64,000 nt of DNA from an uncultured Clostridia bacterium (lineage in GTDB: Bacteria > Bacillota > Clostridia > Christensenellales > Borkfalkiaceae): NCBI GenBank assembly GCA_944376295.1, contig CALWCE010000002.1, positions 124,001 through 188,000 of the forward strand, written 5' to 3'. Numbering within the stretch: the first letter of the stretch is position 1; each line of letters begins with the position of its first letter. The position numbers were made by a program, and so were the translations under genes. This document shows positions 25,307 to 33,757 of this stretch, piece after piece. The notes beneath the pieces were generated by a model. It saw nothing but the letters and a program-made list of their open reading frames with translations. It searched no databases and had not been told where the DNA came from.

Positions 25307-26533
25307 TCAGATTTTTTGCAGCAATTGAGCAGATAGCCCGTCCTTTTCGCGTCCCGAAAGTTTCACCCGCCACAAGCTCCCCTCTTCGGCGCCTTCCGCA
25401 TAGACGCGCAGATAGTTGGGCGTATAGCCGCCGTCCGCTTCGAACAGCACTTCGCTCTCCCGCCCCACGAAGCGGGCAAGGTATCCCTCTTCCACCTCTT
25501 TGGCGGCGGCAAGAAGCCGCTGCACGCGCTCGTGCTTCAGGGAAGCGGGAAGATCGGGCTTTTTGAAGGCAGCCGTCCCCTCGCGCGGGGAGAAAGGGAA
25601 GACGTGCACGCGCGAAAACCCCGCCTCTTTCACGATGGAAAGAGATGCTTCGAAGTCCTCCTCCGTTTCGCCCGGGAAGCCGACGATGATGTCCGTCGTG
25701 ATAGCGGCGTCGGGAAAGGCTTCGTAAATTTTACGGCAGGCCGAAAGGTATTCGGCGCGGGTATAGCGGCGGTTCATCGAACGGAGCACCGCGTCCGACC
25801 CGCTCTGCAGCGAAAGATGAAAGTGCGGCATGAAATTGCCCTCTTTCATGGAGGAGAGCAGTTCGTCCGTGACGGCGCTCTCCTCCACCGAGCCCAGACG
25901 GATGCGGGCGGGCACCTCTTTTAAAAGGCGCAAAAGCCCCGCAAGATCGCAATCGCCGTCGTGATAGTCGGAAATATCCACGCCCGTCAGAACAAGCTCC
26001 TTTGCGGAAGAGGCAAGCGCTTCCTTGACGATCGCTTCCTTCTTGCGCGAGCGCGAACGGCCGCGAAGATAGGGTATGAGGCAGTAGGAGCAGAAGCGGT
26101 CGCACCCGTCCTGGATGCGAAGATAGGCGCGCGTCTTTGTCTTCTGCGGGGCGGGGAGCTCTTCAAGCCCCTGTTCGGGCTCAACAAAGACGCCTTGTTT
26201 CCCCTCGCGGAGGAGCTCTAAAAGCCTGCCCTTGCCTTGCGCGCCCGCGACGAGGACGACGCCCTCGCGCCCCCAAAAATCTTCGGCGTGGTGCTGCGCG
26301 GCGCAGCCGCACACGATAACGGGGGCGTCGGGGTTATACTTGCGCATGCGGGCGACCGCCTGGCGACTCTTTTTTTCCGCCTCTTTGGTCACCGCGCAGG
26401 TGTTGAGAAGATACAGATCGGCATACCCGAGCTCTTCCGTCGTCTCGTAGCCGAGCGCCTTCAAACCGCTCATGAGGGAAGCGCTCTCCACCTCGTTGAG
26501 CTTGCAGCCGAGAGTGAACACGCACGCCTTCAT
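25307..26533 (-). CDS. mtaB: tRNA t6A37 methylthiotransferase MtaB
   Basis: Radical-SAM enzyme that adds a methylthio group to t6A at position 37 of tRNAs reading ANN codons. The 408-residue protein has the N-terminal UPF0004 domain with cluster cysteines (FTLGCKLNEVES, LNTCAVT, CGCAAQ). The radical-SAM motif CDRFCSYCLIPYLRGRSRSR follows, and a TRAM-like domain ends the protein. ATG 26533 overlaps the rsmE stop by 4 bases (ATGA). The order prmA-rsmE-mtaB is that of Bacillus yqeT-yqeU-yqeV. Confidence 0.96.
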   Translation of the reverse strand: MKACVFTLGCKLNEVESASLMSGLKALGYETTEELGYADLYLLNTCAVTKEAEKKSRQAVARMRKYNPDAPVIVCGCAAQHHAEDFWGREGVVLVAGAQGKGRLLELLREGKQGVFVEPEQGLEELPAPQKTKTRAYLRIQDGCDRFCSYCLIPYLRGRSRSRKKEAIVKEALASSAKELVLTGVDISDYHDGDCDLAGLLRLLKEVPARIRLGSVEESAVTDELLSSMKEGNFMPHFHLSLQSGSDAVLRSMNRRYTRAEYLSACRKIYEAFPDAAITTDIIVGFPGETEEDFEASLSIVKEAGFSRVHVFPFSPREGTAAFKKPDLPASLKHERVQRLLAAAKEVEEGYLARFVGRESEVLFEADGGYTPNYLRVYAEGAEEGSLWRVKLSGREKDGLSAQLLQKI

Positions 26534-27246
26534 CGCCACTCCCCCAGCGCGTGCATCGCAACGGACAAAAGGGCGATGGACGCCGTCTCCGCACGCAAAA
26601 TGCGTTTCCCGAGCGAAACGCCCGTAAAGCCGAGCTCCTTCGCCCGTTCGAATTCCTCACGCGAAAAGCCGCCCTCGCTGCCGACGACGAGCGCCGTCGC
26701 TCCTTCGAGCGATGTAAAGTCCCCTTCGCCCGTTTGTAAAAATTCGCAGGCGAAGAGCTTGTTTTTGCAAGTTTGCGCCGAGGAAAGCGCGCTTTCGAGA
26801 TCGGGATAGAGGGTAATTTCGGGCACGCGGGCGCGCAGGCACTGCTTTGCCGCCTCCCGCGCGACGCGTTCGAGCCGTTCGAGCTTGTTCTCCCCGAATG
26901 AGACCGAACAAAAGCGCGACAAAAAGATGCCGATCCGAAAGACGCCCAGCTCGACCGCTTTTTGCACGACGAGCTCGGACTTATCCCCTTTGAGCGCGCC
27001 GAAAAGGAGGGTGACTTGCGTTTCGGGCTCTTTGTCGGAGACCGTCTTATTTAAGACGTTGAGCAGCATCTCGCGCTTGGAACACTCCGCGATGACGGCG
27101 GAATATTCGGCGCCGCTGCCGTCGAGCAGGGTGACTTCGTCGCCCGTCTTCAGGCGGAGCACCTGAGAGGCGTGGCGGAATTCTTCGCCCGAGAGCACGA
27201 CTTCCTCCCCGATATCCTGCACAAAAAAGCGCTTGGGGGCAGCCAT
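26530..27246 (-). CDS. rsmE: 16S rRNA m3U1498 methyltransferase RsmE
   Basis: SPOUT-type methyltransferase acting on 16S rRNA in the 30S subunit. The 238 residues have an N-terminal PUA-like domain (MAAPKRFFVQDIGEEVVLSG) and a C-terminal knot with LVVGSEGGFSREE and LGKRILRAETA, which binds SAM. The ATG directly follows the prmA stop without a gap, and the stop overlaps mtaB. Confidence 0.96.
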   Translation of the reverse strand: MAAPKRFFVQDIGEEVVLSGEEFRHASQVLRLKTGDEVTLLDGSGAEYSAVIAECSKREMLLNVLNKTVSDKEPETQVTLLFGALKGDKSELVVQKAVELGVFRIGIFLSRFCSVSFGENKLERLERVAREAAKQCLRARVPEITLYPDLESALSSAQTCKNKLFACEFLQTGEGDFTSLEGATALVVGSEGGFSREEFERAKELGFTGVSLGKRILRAETASIALLSVAMHALGEWR

Positions 27247-28191
27247 TCAAGCCTCCCGCGAAAAGACGAGCGCGAACCACTCGCCCTTCCGCCTCTCTTC
27301 CTTGCATGTAAGGCCGAGGGATAGATATTTTTCTTTGACGAGAGAGAGCCTGCTTTCGATGATGCCGCTCAAGATGAGCGTGCCGCCCGCTCTGAGGTGC
27401 GAAGGAACAGAGGGCGCGAGCAGGCACAAAATTTCCGCCGTGATGTTGGCGAGGATGACGTCTGCCTCCACCGAAGAATCGGTGAGAAGATCGGAGAGGG
27501 TGACGCGCGTGATATCTTCGACGTTGTTGAGGGCGCAGTTGTGTTCGGCGCTTTCGACGGCGATGGGGTCGAGGTCGGAAAGATAGCAGCGCTTTGCCCC
27601 GAGCTTGGCGGCAGAAATGCCCAGAATGCCGCTGCCGCAGCCGACGTCGAGGACGGTATCCCCCTCTTTCAAATACTTTTGCAGAAGTTCGATGCACATC
27701 GAGGTCGTCTCGTGCTCGCCCGTGCCGAACGCCATGTTGGAATCGAGGTAGACGATCTCTTCGCCCGCCTCTTTTTTATAGTCGATCCATTCTGGCACGA
27801 CGACGATGCGGCCGAGATGGATGGGGCGGAAGTGCTTCTTCCACACGTCGATCCAGTCGTCACCCTCGATCTCGCGCTTGGTCTCTTCCAGCGAGCCGAA
27901 GTCGATGGCGCCTTCCGAACGCTCCTTGCGCGAGGCGATCTCCCCCAGGATGAGCCTGATCTTTTCCTCCGCTTCCGAAGGCTCCAAATAGCACTTGACG
28001 AGGACGTCGCGGTTCTCCGAAGAGACGTTTTCGTCCATATAGTCCCAGAAGACGGTGGAATCCTTGGCAAGCGCGGCGGCGTCGGCGGCATCGCAGACGG
28101 TGACGCCGTAGGGGGAGTACGCCCACATCGCGTCGGCGACGAGCTCGCTCCCCTCGGTGGCGGTATGTACGGTGAGTTCGATGTATTTCAT
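27247..28191 (-). CDS. prmA: Ribosomal protein L11 methyltransferase PrmA
   Basis: Methylates L11, whose gene is also in this window. The 314-residue protein starts MKYIELTVHTATEGSELVAD. The methyltransferase domain has FGTGEHETT, the SAM loop LDVGCGSGILGISAAKLGA and the NITAEIL motif (NPPY-like role). The start at 28191 lies 7 bases after a TATAAT box, so the operon mRNA is probably leaderless. No dnaK/dnaJ genes lie upstream, unlike Bacillus. Confidence 0.95.
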   Translation of the reverse strand: MKYIELTVHTATEGSELVADAMWAYSPYGVTVCDAADAAALAKDSTVFWDYMDENVSSENRDVLVKCYLEPSEAEEKIRLILGEIASRKERSEGAIDFGSLEETKREIEGDDWIDVWKKHFRPIHLGRIVVVPEWIDYKKEAGEEIVYLDSNMAFGTGEHETTSMCIELLQKYLKEGDTVLDVGCGSGILGISAAKLGAKRCYLSDLDPIAVESAEHNCALNNVEDITRVTLSDLLTDSSVEADVILANITAEILCLLAPSVPSHLRAGGTLILSGIIESRLSLVKEKYLSLGLTCKEERRKGEWFALVFSREA

Positions 28192-28198
28192 GGCTTTT

Positions 28199-28227
28199 AT
28201 TATAGGGGAAGGCGGGCGCAAAGTCAA
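28199..28227 (-). promoter_or_regulatory. Promoter of the prmA operon (leaderless)
   Basis: Minus strand TTGACT (28222-28227), 17 bases, TATAAT (28199-28204), then 7 bases to the ATG. The -35 box lies in the loop region of the hairpin GGCGGGCGCAAAGTC with GACTTTGCGCCCGCC (28211-28243). Confidence 0.8.
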
Positions 28228-28254
28228 GGACTTTGCGCCCGCCTCATATTTTGA

Positions 28255-28292
28255 TGGCGGCGCCCCGCGTTTTGCGCGGGGCGCCGCCCCTT
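28255..28292 (-). terminator. Terminator hairpin after ypeB
   Basis: Long GC stem GGCGGCGCCCCGCG with CGCGGGGCGCCGCC, loop CAAAA on the minus strand, followed by ATCAAAATAT. The T-tract is weak. Confidence 0.6.
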
Positions 28293-28304
28293 CTTTTCCT
28301 CTTT

Positions 28305-29918
28305 TCAGCGCAGGAAGTCTCCCCCTTCGCCGTGCACGAGCGTGAAGAGCGCGAGCTCCTCCCCGCTCACGGCGTCGAGGAAAGCAAGGTATTGCTCCTC
28401 CCCAAACGTGCATTCGAAGGCATAGCAGAGCCGTTCCTCTCCCCCGAAGGGCACGAGCGCGAGATGCGCCGCTTCCACTTTGAGGCGGGGCGAGAGATAT
28501 TCGGCGATGACCGCCTCTTCGCGGGGCGTGCCGATCGTGCGTTCGTGGTGGTTGAGGCGATACATGAGGGCGTCCATCCCCACGACGCGGCCGCGGCTCT
28601 CGCACACCCGCACGCGGACGAGGTCGGGATACAGCCGCACGCCCTCCTGCACGGGCACGAACGCGAGCTCCGCCACGCCGCCCTGCTCGGACGTCCACAC
28701 CGCTTCGGCGTTTTCGATGCCCGCCTTATTCAGAAATTCGCGGGCGAGCCCTTCGCACGCCGAAAGGTCGAACTCCTGCCGCCCGCACGCGCCCTGCGCC
28801 GAAAAAGAGACAAGCGAGCCGTCCTTCCTGGCGATCGCGGCGTCGAACTGCGTCTCGCCGTCCGAAAGGACGATGCGATAGAGCGTCGCCTCGCCCACGC
28901 GCACTTCGCCCGTGCAGTGCGCCTCCGCGATGTGATAGCCCGCAAAATACTCCTTCGCAAGCTCCACGGCGCGCGCTTCCGTAAGCTCCCCGCCCGCGAG
29001 GCGGTTTTCGCCCACGTTGCCCGCGCCCGCAAAGGGCGGCTCGACGAGCCCTTCCGCAGGAAGGCGGGTATAGCCCGCCATCTCTTGGAAGAGGGCGTTC
29101 ATGCCCTCCGTGCTCCCCTTGAAAAAGGCGGAAAGCTCGGCGTGGGAGAGGTGATGCTCCGCCTCGTTGAGGGCGCGCAGGAGCTGCAAGTTGACGGCGT
29201 GGAGATAATCGAGCGTCCCCGTCTCGCGCGCACCCAGAGAGCCGCCCGTATTCAGCCGTTCGAGGAGCGCCCGCGCATACATCCCCGTGTGATTGACGAA
29301 ATTGGAAAGGCGCAAAGAAGCTTCCTGAGAAAGGGGGAGCTTTTCGAGCGCGCTTTCGAGAAGCGCCGCCCCGACGGCAACCTCCGTCAACAGCCGCCGC
29401 TGTTCGCTGCGTCCTTCCGAAACGCGGAGCTTTGTTAGGCTCGCGTCCATCGCTTCGGAGGCTTCCGCCATCTCGTAGACCGCCTCGCGGGCGGTGTTTT
29501 CGAAGCGCGCCTCAAGCTCGTTCATGCGCACCGCGCCCACGGTGACGACGGTCGCCAACGTGAGGCAGGCAAGCCCGAGCGAGACGACGGCGGCGATCCA
29601 GCCGCCCACGCCCGAGCCCCGCCTTTTCTTATTGGCACGCTCCTCGCGGCGCTGTTCGCGCGCTTCCGCCTTCTCCGTCCGCTCCCGTTCCTTGGCTTCG
29701 CGGCGGCGGGCGGACTCAGCCAGGCGTTCCTTCTTCTGCCGCTCTTTGAGGCGCTTTGCCTCCTCCTGCTCCTGCGCCTGCTTTAAGGCGGCGCGCTCCC
29801 GCTCCTTTGCGGCTTCCACGCGCGCGTCCGCCATCAGGCGTTCGCGCTCTTCGAGCGTGCCGCCCGAGAGCTTTTCCACCTTTTCCGCCCCGCTCGAAAG
29901 TTCCCGATCTTCTTCCAT
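28305..29918 (-). CDS. ypeB: Germination protein YpeB with an N-terminal charged extension
   Basis: Partner of the cortex-lytic enzyme SleB; needed for SleB stability in the spore. The 537-residue protein has a membrane helix near 107-130 (WIAAVVSLGLACLTLATVVT). The YpeB region after it includes NHTGMYARALLERLNTGG, LDYLHAVNLQLLRALNEAEHHL and two PepSY-like domains at the C-terminus. The first 105 residues are an unusual Glu/Lys/Arg-rich helix (REAKERERTEKAEAREQRRE). Known YpeB proteins of about 450 residues have the membrane helix close to the N-terminus. ATG 29918 has AAGGAGG 5 bases upstream. sleB lies just upstream. Confidence 0.9.
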   Translation of the reverse strand: MEEDRELSSGAEKVEKLSGGTLEERERLMADARVEAAKERERAALKQAQEQEEAKRLKERQKKERLAESARRREAKERERTEKAEAREQRREERANKKRRGSGVGGWIAAVVSLGLACLTLATVVTVGAVRMNELEARFENTAREAVYEMAEASEAMDASLTKLRVSEGRSEQRRLLTEVAVGAALLESALEKLPLSQEASLRLSNFVNHTGMYARALLERLNTGGSLGARETGTLDYLHAVNLQLLRALNEAEHHLSHAELSAFFKGSTEGMNALFQEMAGYTRLPAEGLVEPPFAGAGNVGENRLAGGELTEARAVELAKEYFAGYHIAEAHCTGEVRVGEATLYRIVLSDGETQFDAAIARKDGSLVSFSAQGACGRQEFDLSACEGLAREFLNKAGIENAEAVWTSEQGGVAELAFVPVQEGVRLYPDLVRVRVCESRGRVVGMDALMYRLNHHERTIGTPREEAVIAEYLSPRLKVEAAHLALVPFGGEERLCYAFECTFGEEQYLAFLDAVSGEELALFTLVHGEGGDFLR

Positions 29919-29929
29919 GTTTTCCTCCT

Positions 29930-30097
29930 TTTTCTTTCCGATAGGTCTTACTGATAAGTCTGTTTGAAACGAAGTTTGGAAAGTAGACACGCCCGAGACG
30001 AGGAGCCTGCGCAAGCAGCAAGGGAGCTTACAAAAGGTAAGTGACCGCAGCTGCGCGTAAAGGCGACAAAGTATTCGGGTGTTGTATCCTTTTCAAA
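29930..30097 (-). other. Intergenic structured element between sleB and ypeB
   Basis: No gene. Imperfect outer arms ACACGCCCGAGAC and GTATTCGGGTGTTGT (reverse complement) enclose about 80 bases with small hairpins (GCGCAGCTGC, TTACAAAAGGTAA). A candidate structured RNA or mobile repeat; I do not recognise it. Confidence 0.4.
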
Positions 30098-30820
30098 CTA
30101 CTTTGCAAAGACGTGATTGCCGATCACCGTCACCGTCGGCCGCGAAAAGATCCACGAGCTCGTCGCAATGGCGGGGTTATAGTAGTAAAGGCTCCCGTAG
30201 GAAGGATCCCAGCCGTTGAGCGCGTCCCGCGCGGCGTTGTATGCCGTCTGATTGGGCTCTAAGTTGATCTGCCCGTCCGAGACCGCCGTGAACGCCCCCG
30301 GCTGATAGACGACGCCCGCCACCGTGTTGGGGAAGGACGAACTTTTCACGCGGTTCAGAATGACCGCGCCGATCGCCACCTGCCCCGTGTAGGGTTCGCC
30401 GCGGCCTTCGGCGTAGATGGTCTTGGCGAGAAGATAGAGATCGGACGAACTCGCCCCGCCCGACGAGCCGCCGCCAACGAGCGCGTTGTAGGAATCGGTC
30501 ATGCCGAGCGCCTTATACGTCGCCTTGCCCACGACGCCGTCCGCCGTGAGCCCGTTCTTCTTCTGAAAGGAGATGACCGCCTTCTTCGTCCCCGAGCCGA
30601 AGATGCCGTCGACGGAGCCCGAATAATAGCCCCACTTTTTGAGGCGGCGCTGCACCTCTTTGACTTCGCCGCCCGTCGAGCCCTGACGGAGCACCGCGGC
30701 GGCGATCACAGCTTCCGCCGCGCCCGCTTCCCTTTCCGCCGAGGCAAGCGCGTATGCCGCGGGGCAGACGCTCGCCGTGAGCGCCAACACAAGCGCGCCG
30801 ATGAGTAATTTCTTTTTCAT
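30098..30820 (-). CDS. sleB: Spore cortex-lytic enzyme SleB
   Basis: Lytic transglycosylase that degrades spore cortex at germination. The 240-residue protein has signal MKKKLLIGALVLALTASVCP and an N-terminal peptidoglycan-binding repeat domain (LRQGSTGGEVKEVQRRLKKW, about 47-105). The catalytic Hydrolase_2 domain starts at about 128 with LYLLAKTIYAEGRGEPYTGQ (catalytic Glu in AEGRGE). The ATG 30820 has GGAGG 6 bases upstream. ypeB follows on the same strand, the standard sleB-ypeB order. Confidence 0.95.
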   Translation of the reverse strand: MKKKLLIGALVLALTASVCPAAYALASAEREAGAAEAVIAAAVLRQGSTGGEVKEVQRRLKKWGYYSGSVDGIFGSGTKKAVISFQKKNGLTADGVVGKATYKALGMTDSYNALVGGGSSGGASSSDLYLLAKTIYAEGRGEPYTGQVAIGAVILNRVKSSSFPNTVAGVVYQPGAFTAVSDGQINLEPNQTAYNAARDALNGWDPSYGSLYYYNPAIATSSWIFSRPTVTVIGNHVFAK

Positions 30821-30860
30821 GAGTTCCTCCCATGCACAATGTCTGTAAAACGCGCCGAAA

Positions 30861-31388
30861 TTATGCAAAGAAGGAGCGGATGATCTCTAAAATTTTGCTC
30901 TTGTAGACGATATTCTGCTCGCCGCCCGCAAAGCAGAGGGGCGGATAGACGACGCACCACCAGTTATCCCCCTCGCCCGAGCCGAGCTCCAAAATGAAGG
31001 CGTCGTACACGCCCGCGGGGAGCGTCGCCCCCTCGTAGACGCGCGTCGGGAATTCCTCTTTTGTAAGCTTTGCCGAAGCGCCGTAAAAAAAGCCGTTTTC
31101 AAGGAGCACCCTTTCTGCGATCGCTTCCGCCTCTTTGAGCTGCCCGCGCACCAAAGAAAGCGCCTCTTTCTTGCTTTCCGCCCCGGCGACGAGGGGCGTC
31201 AGGTATTCGACGAGGGCGTCGCGCACGAGGTATTTGACCGCCTGATCTTCCTCGGAATCAGAATTGGCGCGCACATGCAGGCGCAGATAGGAAGCGGGGT
31301 CCTCCGCTCCCCCCTCCGCATTGCCGAACGTGAAGACGAGCCCGAACAAAAGCGCCGTCAGAAGCGCGCACACGCAAAACTTTTTCAT
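30861..31388 (-). CDS. spoIIR: Stage II sporulation protein R
   Basis: Forespore-made signal that is exported to trigger SpoIIGA to process pro-sigma-E in the mother cell. The 175-residue protein has a signal peptide (MKKFCVCALLTALLFGLVFT) and the conserved YLRLHVRANSDSEEDQAVKYLVRDALVEYL region. The C-terminal part has VYEGATLPAGVYDAFILELG and NWWCVVYPPLCF, all SpoIIR hallmarks. It lies upstream of sleB on the same strand. Confidence 0.96.
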   Translation of the reverse strand: MKKFCVCALLTALLFGLVFTFGNAEGGAEDPASYLRLHVRANSDSEEDQAVKYLVRDALVEYLTPLVAGAESKKEALSLVRGQLKEAEAIAERVLLENGFFYGASAKLTKEEFPTRVYEGATLPAGVYDAFILELGSGEGDNWWCVVYPPLCFAGGEQNIVYKSKILEIIRSFFA

Positions 31389-31473
31389 AAAATGACCTCC
31401 GCGAGAACTTCGCAGAGGTTATGGACGCGTGAAGGTATTTTTATACGGTGAGAAGAAAAGCAGGGGGCTTTTG

Positions 31474-31513
31474 AGCGGCGGGGCGGCGGGCTTTGGATCC
31501 GCCGCCCCGCCGC
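31474..31513 (-). terminator. Hairpin after mnmA
   Basis: GCGGCGGGGCGGCGG with CCGCCGCCCCGCCGC forms a long stem just after the mnmA stop on the minus strand. The following TCAAAAG is not a proper T-tract, so termination efficiency is unclear. Confidence 0.5.
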
Positions 31514-31516
31514 ATT

Positions 31517-32656
<1,140 letters not shown>

Positions 32657-32675
32657 AGCATTTTTCCCGAAGTTG

Positions 32676-32684
32676 TGGTATAAT
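32676..32684 (+). promoter_or_regulatory. Extended -10 promoter ahead of the tRNA-like array
   Basis: TGTGGTATAAT reads on the plus strand (TATAAT 32679-32684), 18 bases before the first tRNA-like copy. No good -35 box is present. It may be the original promoter of the tRNA-Arg locus. Confidence 0.45.
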
Positions 32685-32701
32685 ATAGTTGCCGCGAAGC
32701 T

Positions 32702-32854
32702 GTGCCCGTGGTGGAATTGGATAGTGCTCCGACGCTGAAGGTCGTGGGGGCGCCCGACGCGAAAGCGTCGCACGAGCGCAGAACAAAGCCCGAAAAAGCG
32801 GCAACGTTCCTTTGCGCGAAGTATCCCCGCCGCTTTTATAACTTGATATTCTAT
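32702..32854 (+). repeat. Degenerate tRNA-Arg copy plus spacer, unit A1
   Basis: A 153-bp unit. It starts GTGCCCGTGGTGGAATTGG, resembling the tRNA 5' half, and skips directly to the anticodon-loop block CTCCGACGCTGAAGG. A spacer with GGGGGCGCCCGACGC, CACGAGCGCAGAACAAAG and CTTGATATTCTATG follows. It matches the unit at 33381-33535 closely. It cannot fold as a tRNA because part of the D and anticodon arms and the whole T arm are missing. Confidence 0.75.
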
Positions 32855-33254
32855 GTGCCCGTGGTGGAATCAATAGTGCGCGGGAATGATACGCGCACGG
32901 CCCGAAGCGCTTATTTTGCGTTGATACTGCGTTAAAGGCCTTGAACGTGCGCTCGGCACGCCCTGCGGCCTTTGCCTTGTCTGAACACAAAATAAGCGGC
33001 TTGGGGCTGCAAGCACTTTTGGCGAGCAGATTTTTGGATGAGTTGCCGCGAAGAGGATGCTGCAATACCGCAGTATTGCAAAGACGATGAACGGCAAAGC
33101 GCCTAAAAGATGCCGCCAAAAGCGTGTGCTTATGATCCCCGCGCACTATCGCATAAAGGCCTCCGACGCCTTCGGTCCGGGTTCACCCCACCGCTTGCGG
33201 TGGCACGAGCGGCGAAGCCGCGAAGTAGCCCCGGCGGACACAAAAACTGAATAT
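32855..33254 (+). repeat. Broken tRNA start, inverted-repeat segment and unit B1
   Basis: Begins with a third tRNA-like start (GTGCCCGTGGTGGAA) that breaks off after 20 bases. It then holds CTTATTTTG...CAAAATAAG arms and a segment bounded by AAGCAC...TTTTGGCG and its inverse CGCCAAAA...GTGCTT (about 33008-33130). From about 33152 it has the block GCCTCCGACGCCTTCGGTCC, repeated at 33284. No gene is supported in these 400 bases. Confidence 0.55.
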
Positions 33255-33380
33255 GCACTCGTGGCGCAATTGGATAGCGTGTCAGCCTCCGACGCCTTCG
33301 GTCCGGGTTCGCCCCACCGCTTGCGGTGGCACGAGCGGCAAAGCCGCGAAGTAGCTCCGGCGGACACAAAAACTGAATAT
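33255..33380 (+). repeat. Truncated tRNA-Arg copy, unit B2
   Basis: A 126-bp unit. Its first 40 bases (GCACTCGTGGCGCAATTGGA and on through GTCAGCCTCCGACGC) are identical to the intact tRNA-Arg at 33536. The rest is replaced by CTTCGGTCCGGGTTCGCCCC, then CACCGCTTGCGGTGGC and GAAGTAGCTCCGGCGGAC. Confidence 0.75.
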
Positions 33381-33535
33381 GCACTCGTGGCGCAATTGGA
33401 TAGCGCTCCGACGCTGAAGGTCGTGGGGGCGCCCGACGCCGCAGGCGTCGCACGAGCGCAGAACAAAGCCCGTCCGAACGGCAACGCCCCTTTGCGCGAA
33501 GTATCCCCGCCGTTTATTACAACTTGATATTCTAT
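33381..33535 (+). repeat. Truncated tRNA-Arg copy, unit A2
   Basis: A 155-bp unit that starts with the same 25 bases as the real tRNA, lacks TGTCAGC, and continues CTCCGACGCTGAAGGTCGTG GGGGCGCCC into the same spacer as unit A1. It ends CTTGATATTCTAT right at the first base of the intact tRNA. Confidence 0.75.
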
Positions 33536-33612
33536 GCACTCGTGGCGCAATTGGATAGCGTGTCAGCCTCCGACGCTGAAGGTTGTGGGTTCGATCCCCG
33601 CCGGGTGCACCA
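33536..33612 (+). tRNA. tRNA-Arg (anticodon CCG)
   Basis: A 77-base cloverleaf. Acceptor GCACTCG pairs with CGGGTGC (one G-U pair). The D arm is GCGC/GCGT around AATTGGATA. The anticodon arm TCAGC-CTCCGAC-GCTGA gives anticodon CCG, which reads CGG arginine codons. The T arm is GTGGG-TTCGATC-CCCGC. Discriminator A and an encoded CCA end it. A terminator follows at once. Confidence 0.95.
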
Positions 33613-33643
33613 TAAAAAAAGCCCCATTGCGGGCTTTTTTTAT
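33613..33643 (+). terminator. Terminator of tRNA-Arg
   Basis: AAAAAAAGCCC-CATTGC-GGGCTTTTTTT, a classic intrinsic terminator directly after the tRNA. Confidence 0.9.
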
Positions 33644-33699
33644 GGTCTATCCTGCCCTACCCGGCCGCCGCCCGCATCCGGCCGCCGCCCTCAAATCGG

Positions 33700-33728
33700 T
33701 TGACAAGCGGCAGATAGCGGCGTATAAT
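33700..33728 (+). promoter_or_regulatory. Consensus promoter of the MATE-kinase gene
   Basis: TTGACA (33700-33705), 17-base spacer, TATAAT (33723-33728): a perfect match to the sigma-A consensus. The start codon is 30 bases downstream. Confidence 0.9.
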
Positions 33729-33757
33729 CTCGTTCGGCTGCGGGAAAGGGGCAAAAT

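Noticed and set aside
28211..28243. Terminator ahead of prmA
   Set aside because: The stem contains the -35 box of the prmA promoter and is not followed by a T-tract; it is better seen as part of the promoter region.
32702..33535. CRISPR array
   Set aside because: Repeat units are tRNA fragments of 126 and about 154 bp with repeated, not unique, spacers; no cas genes are nearby.
33057..33550. Open frames in the tRNA array
   Set aside because: They are translations of the repeated tRNA-like units on either strand and have no independent coding signal.
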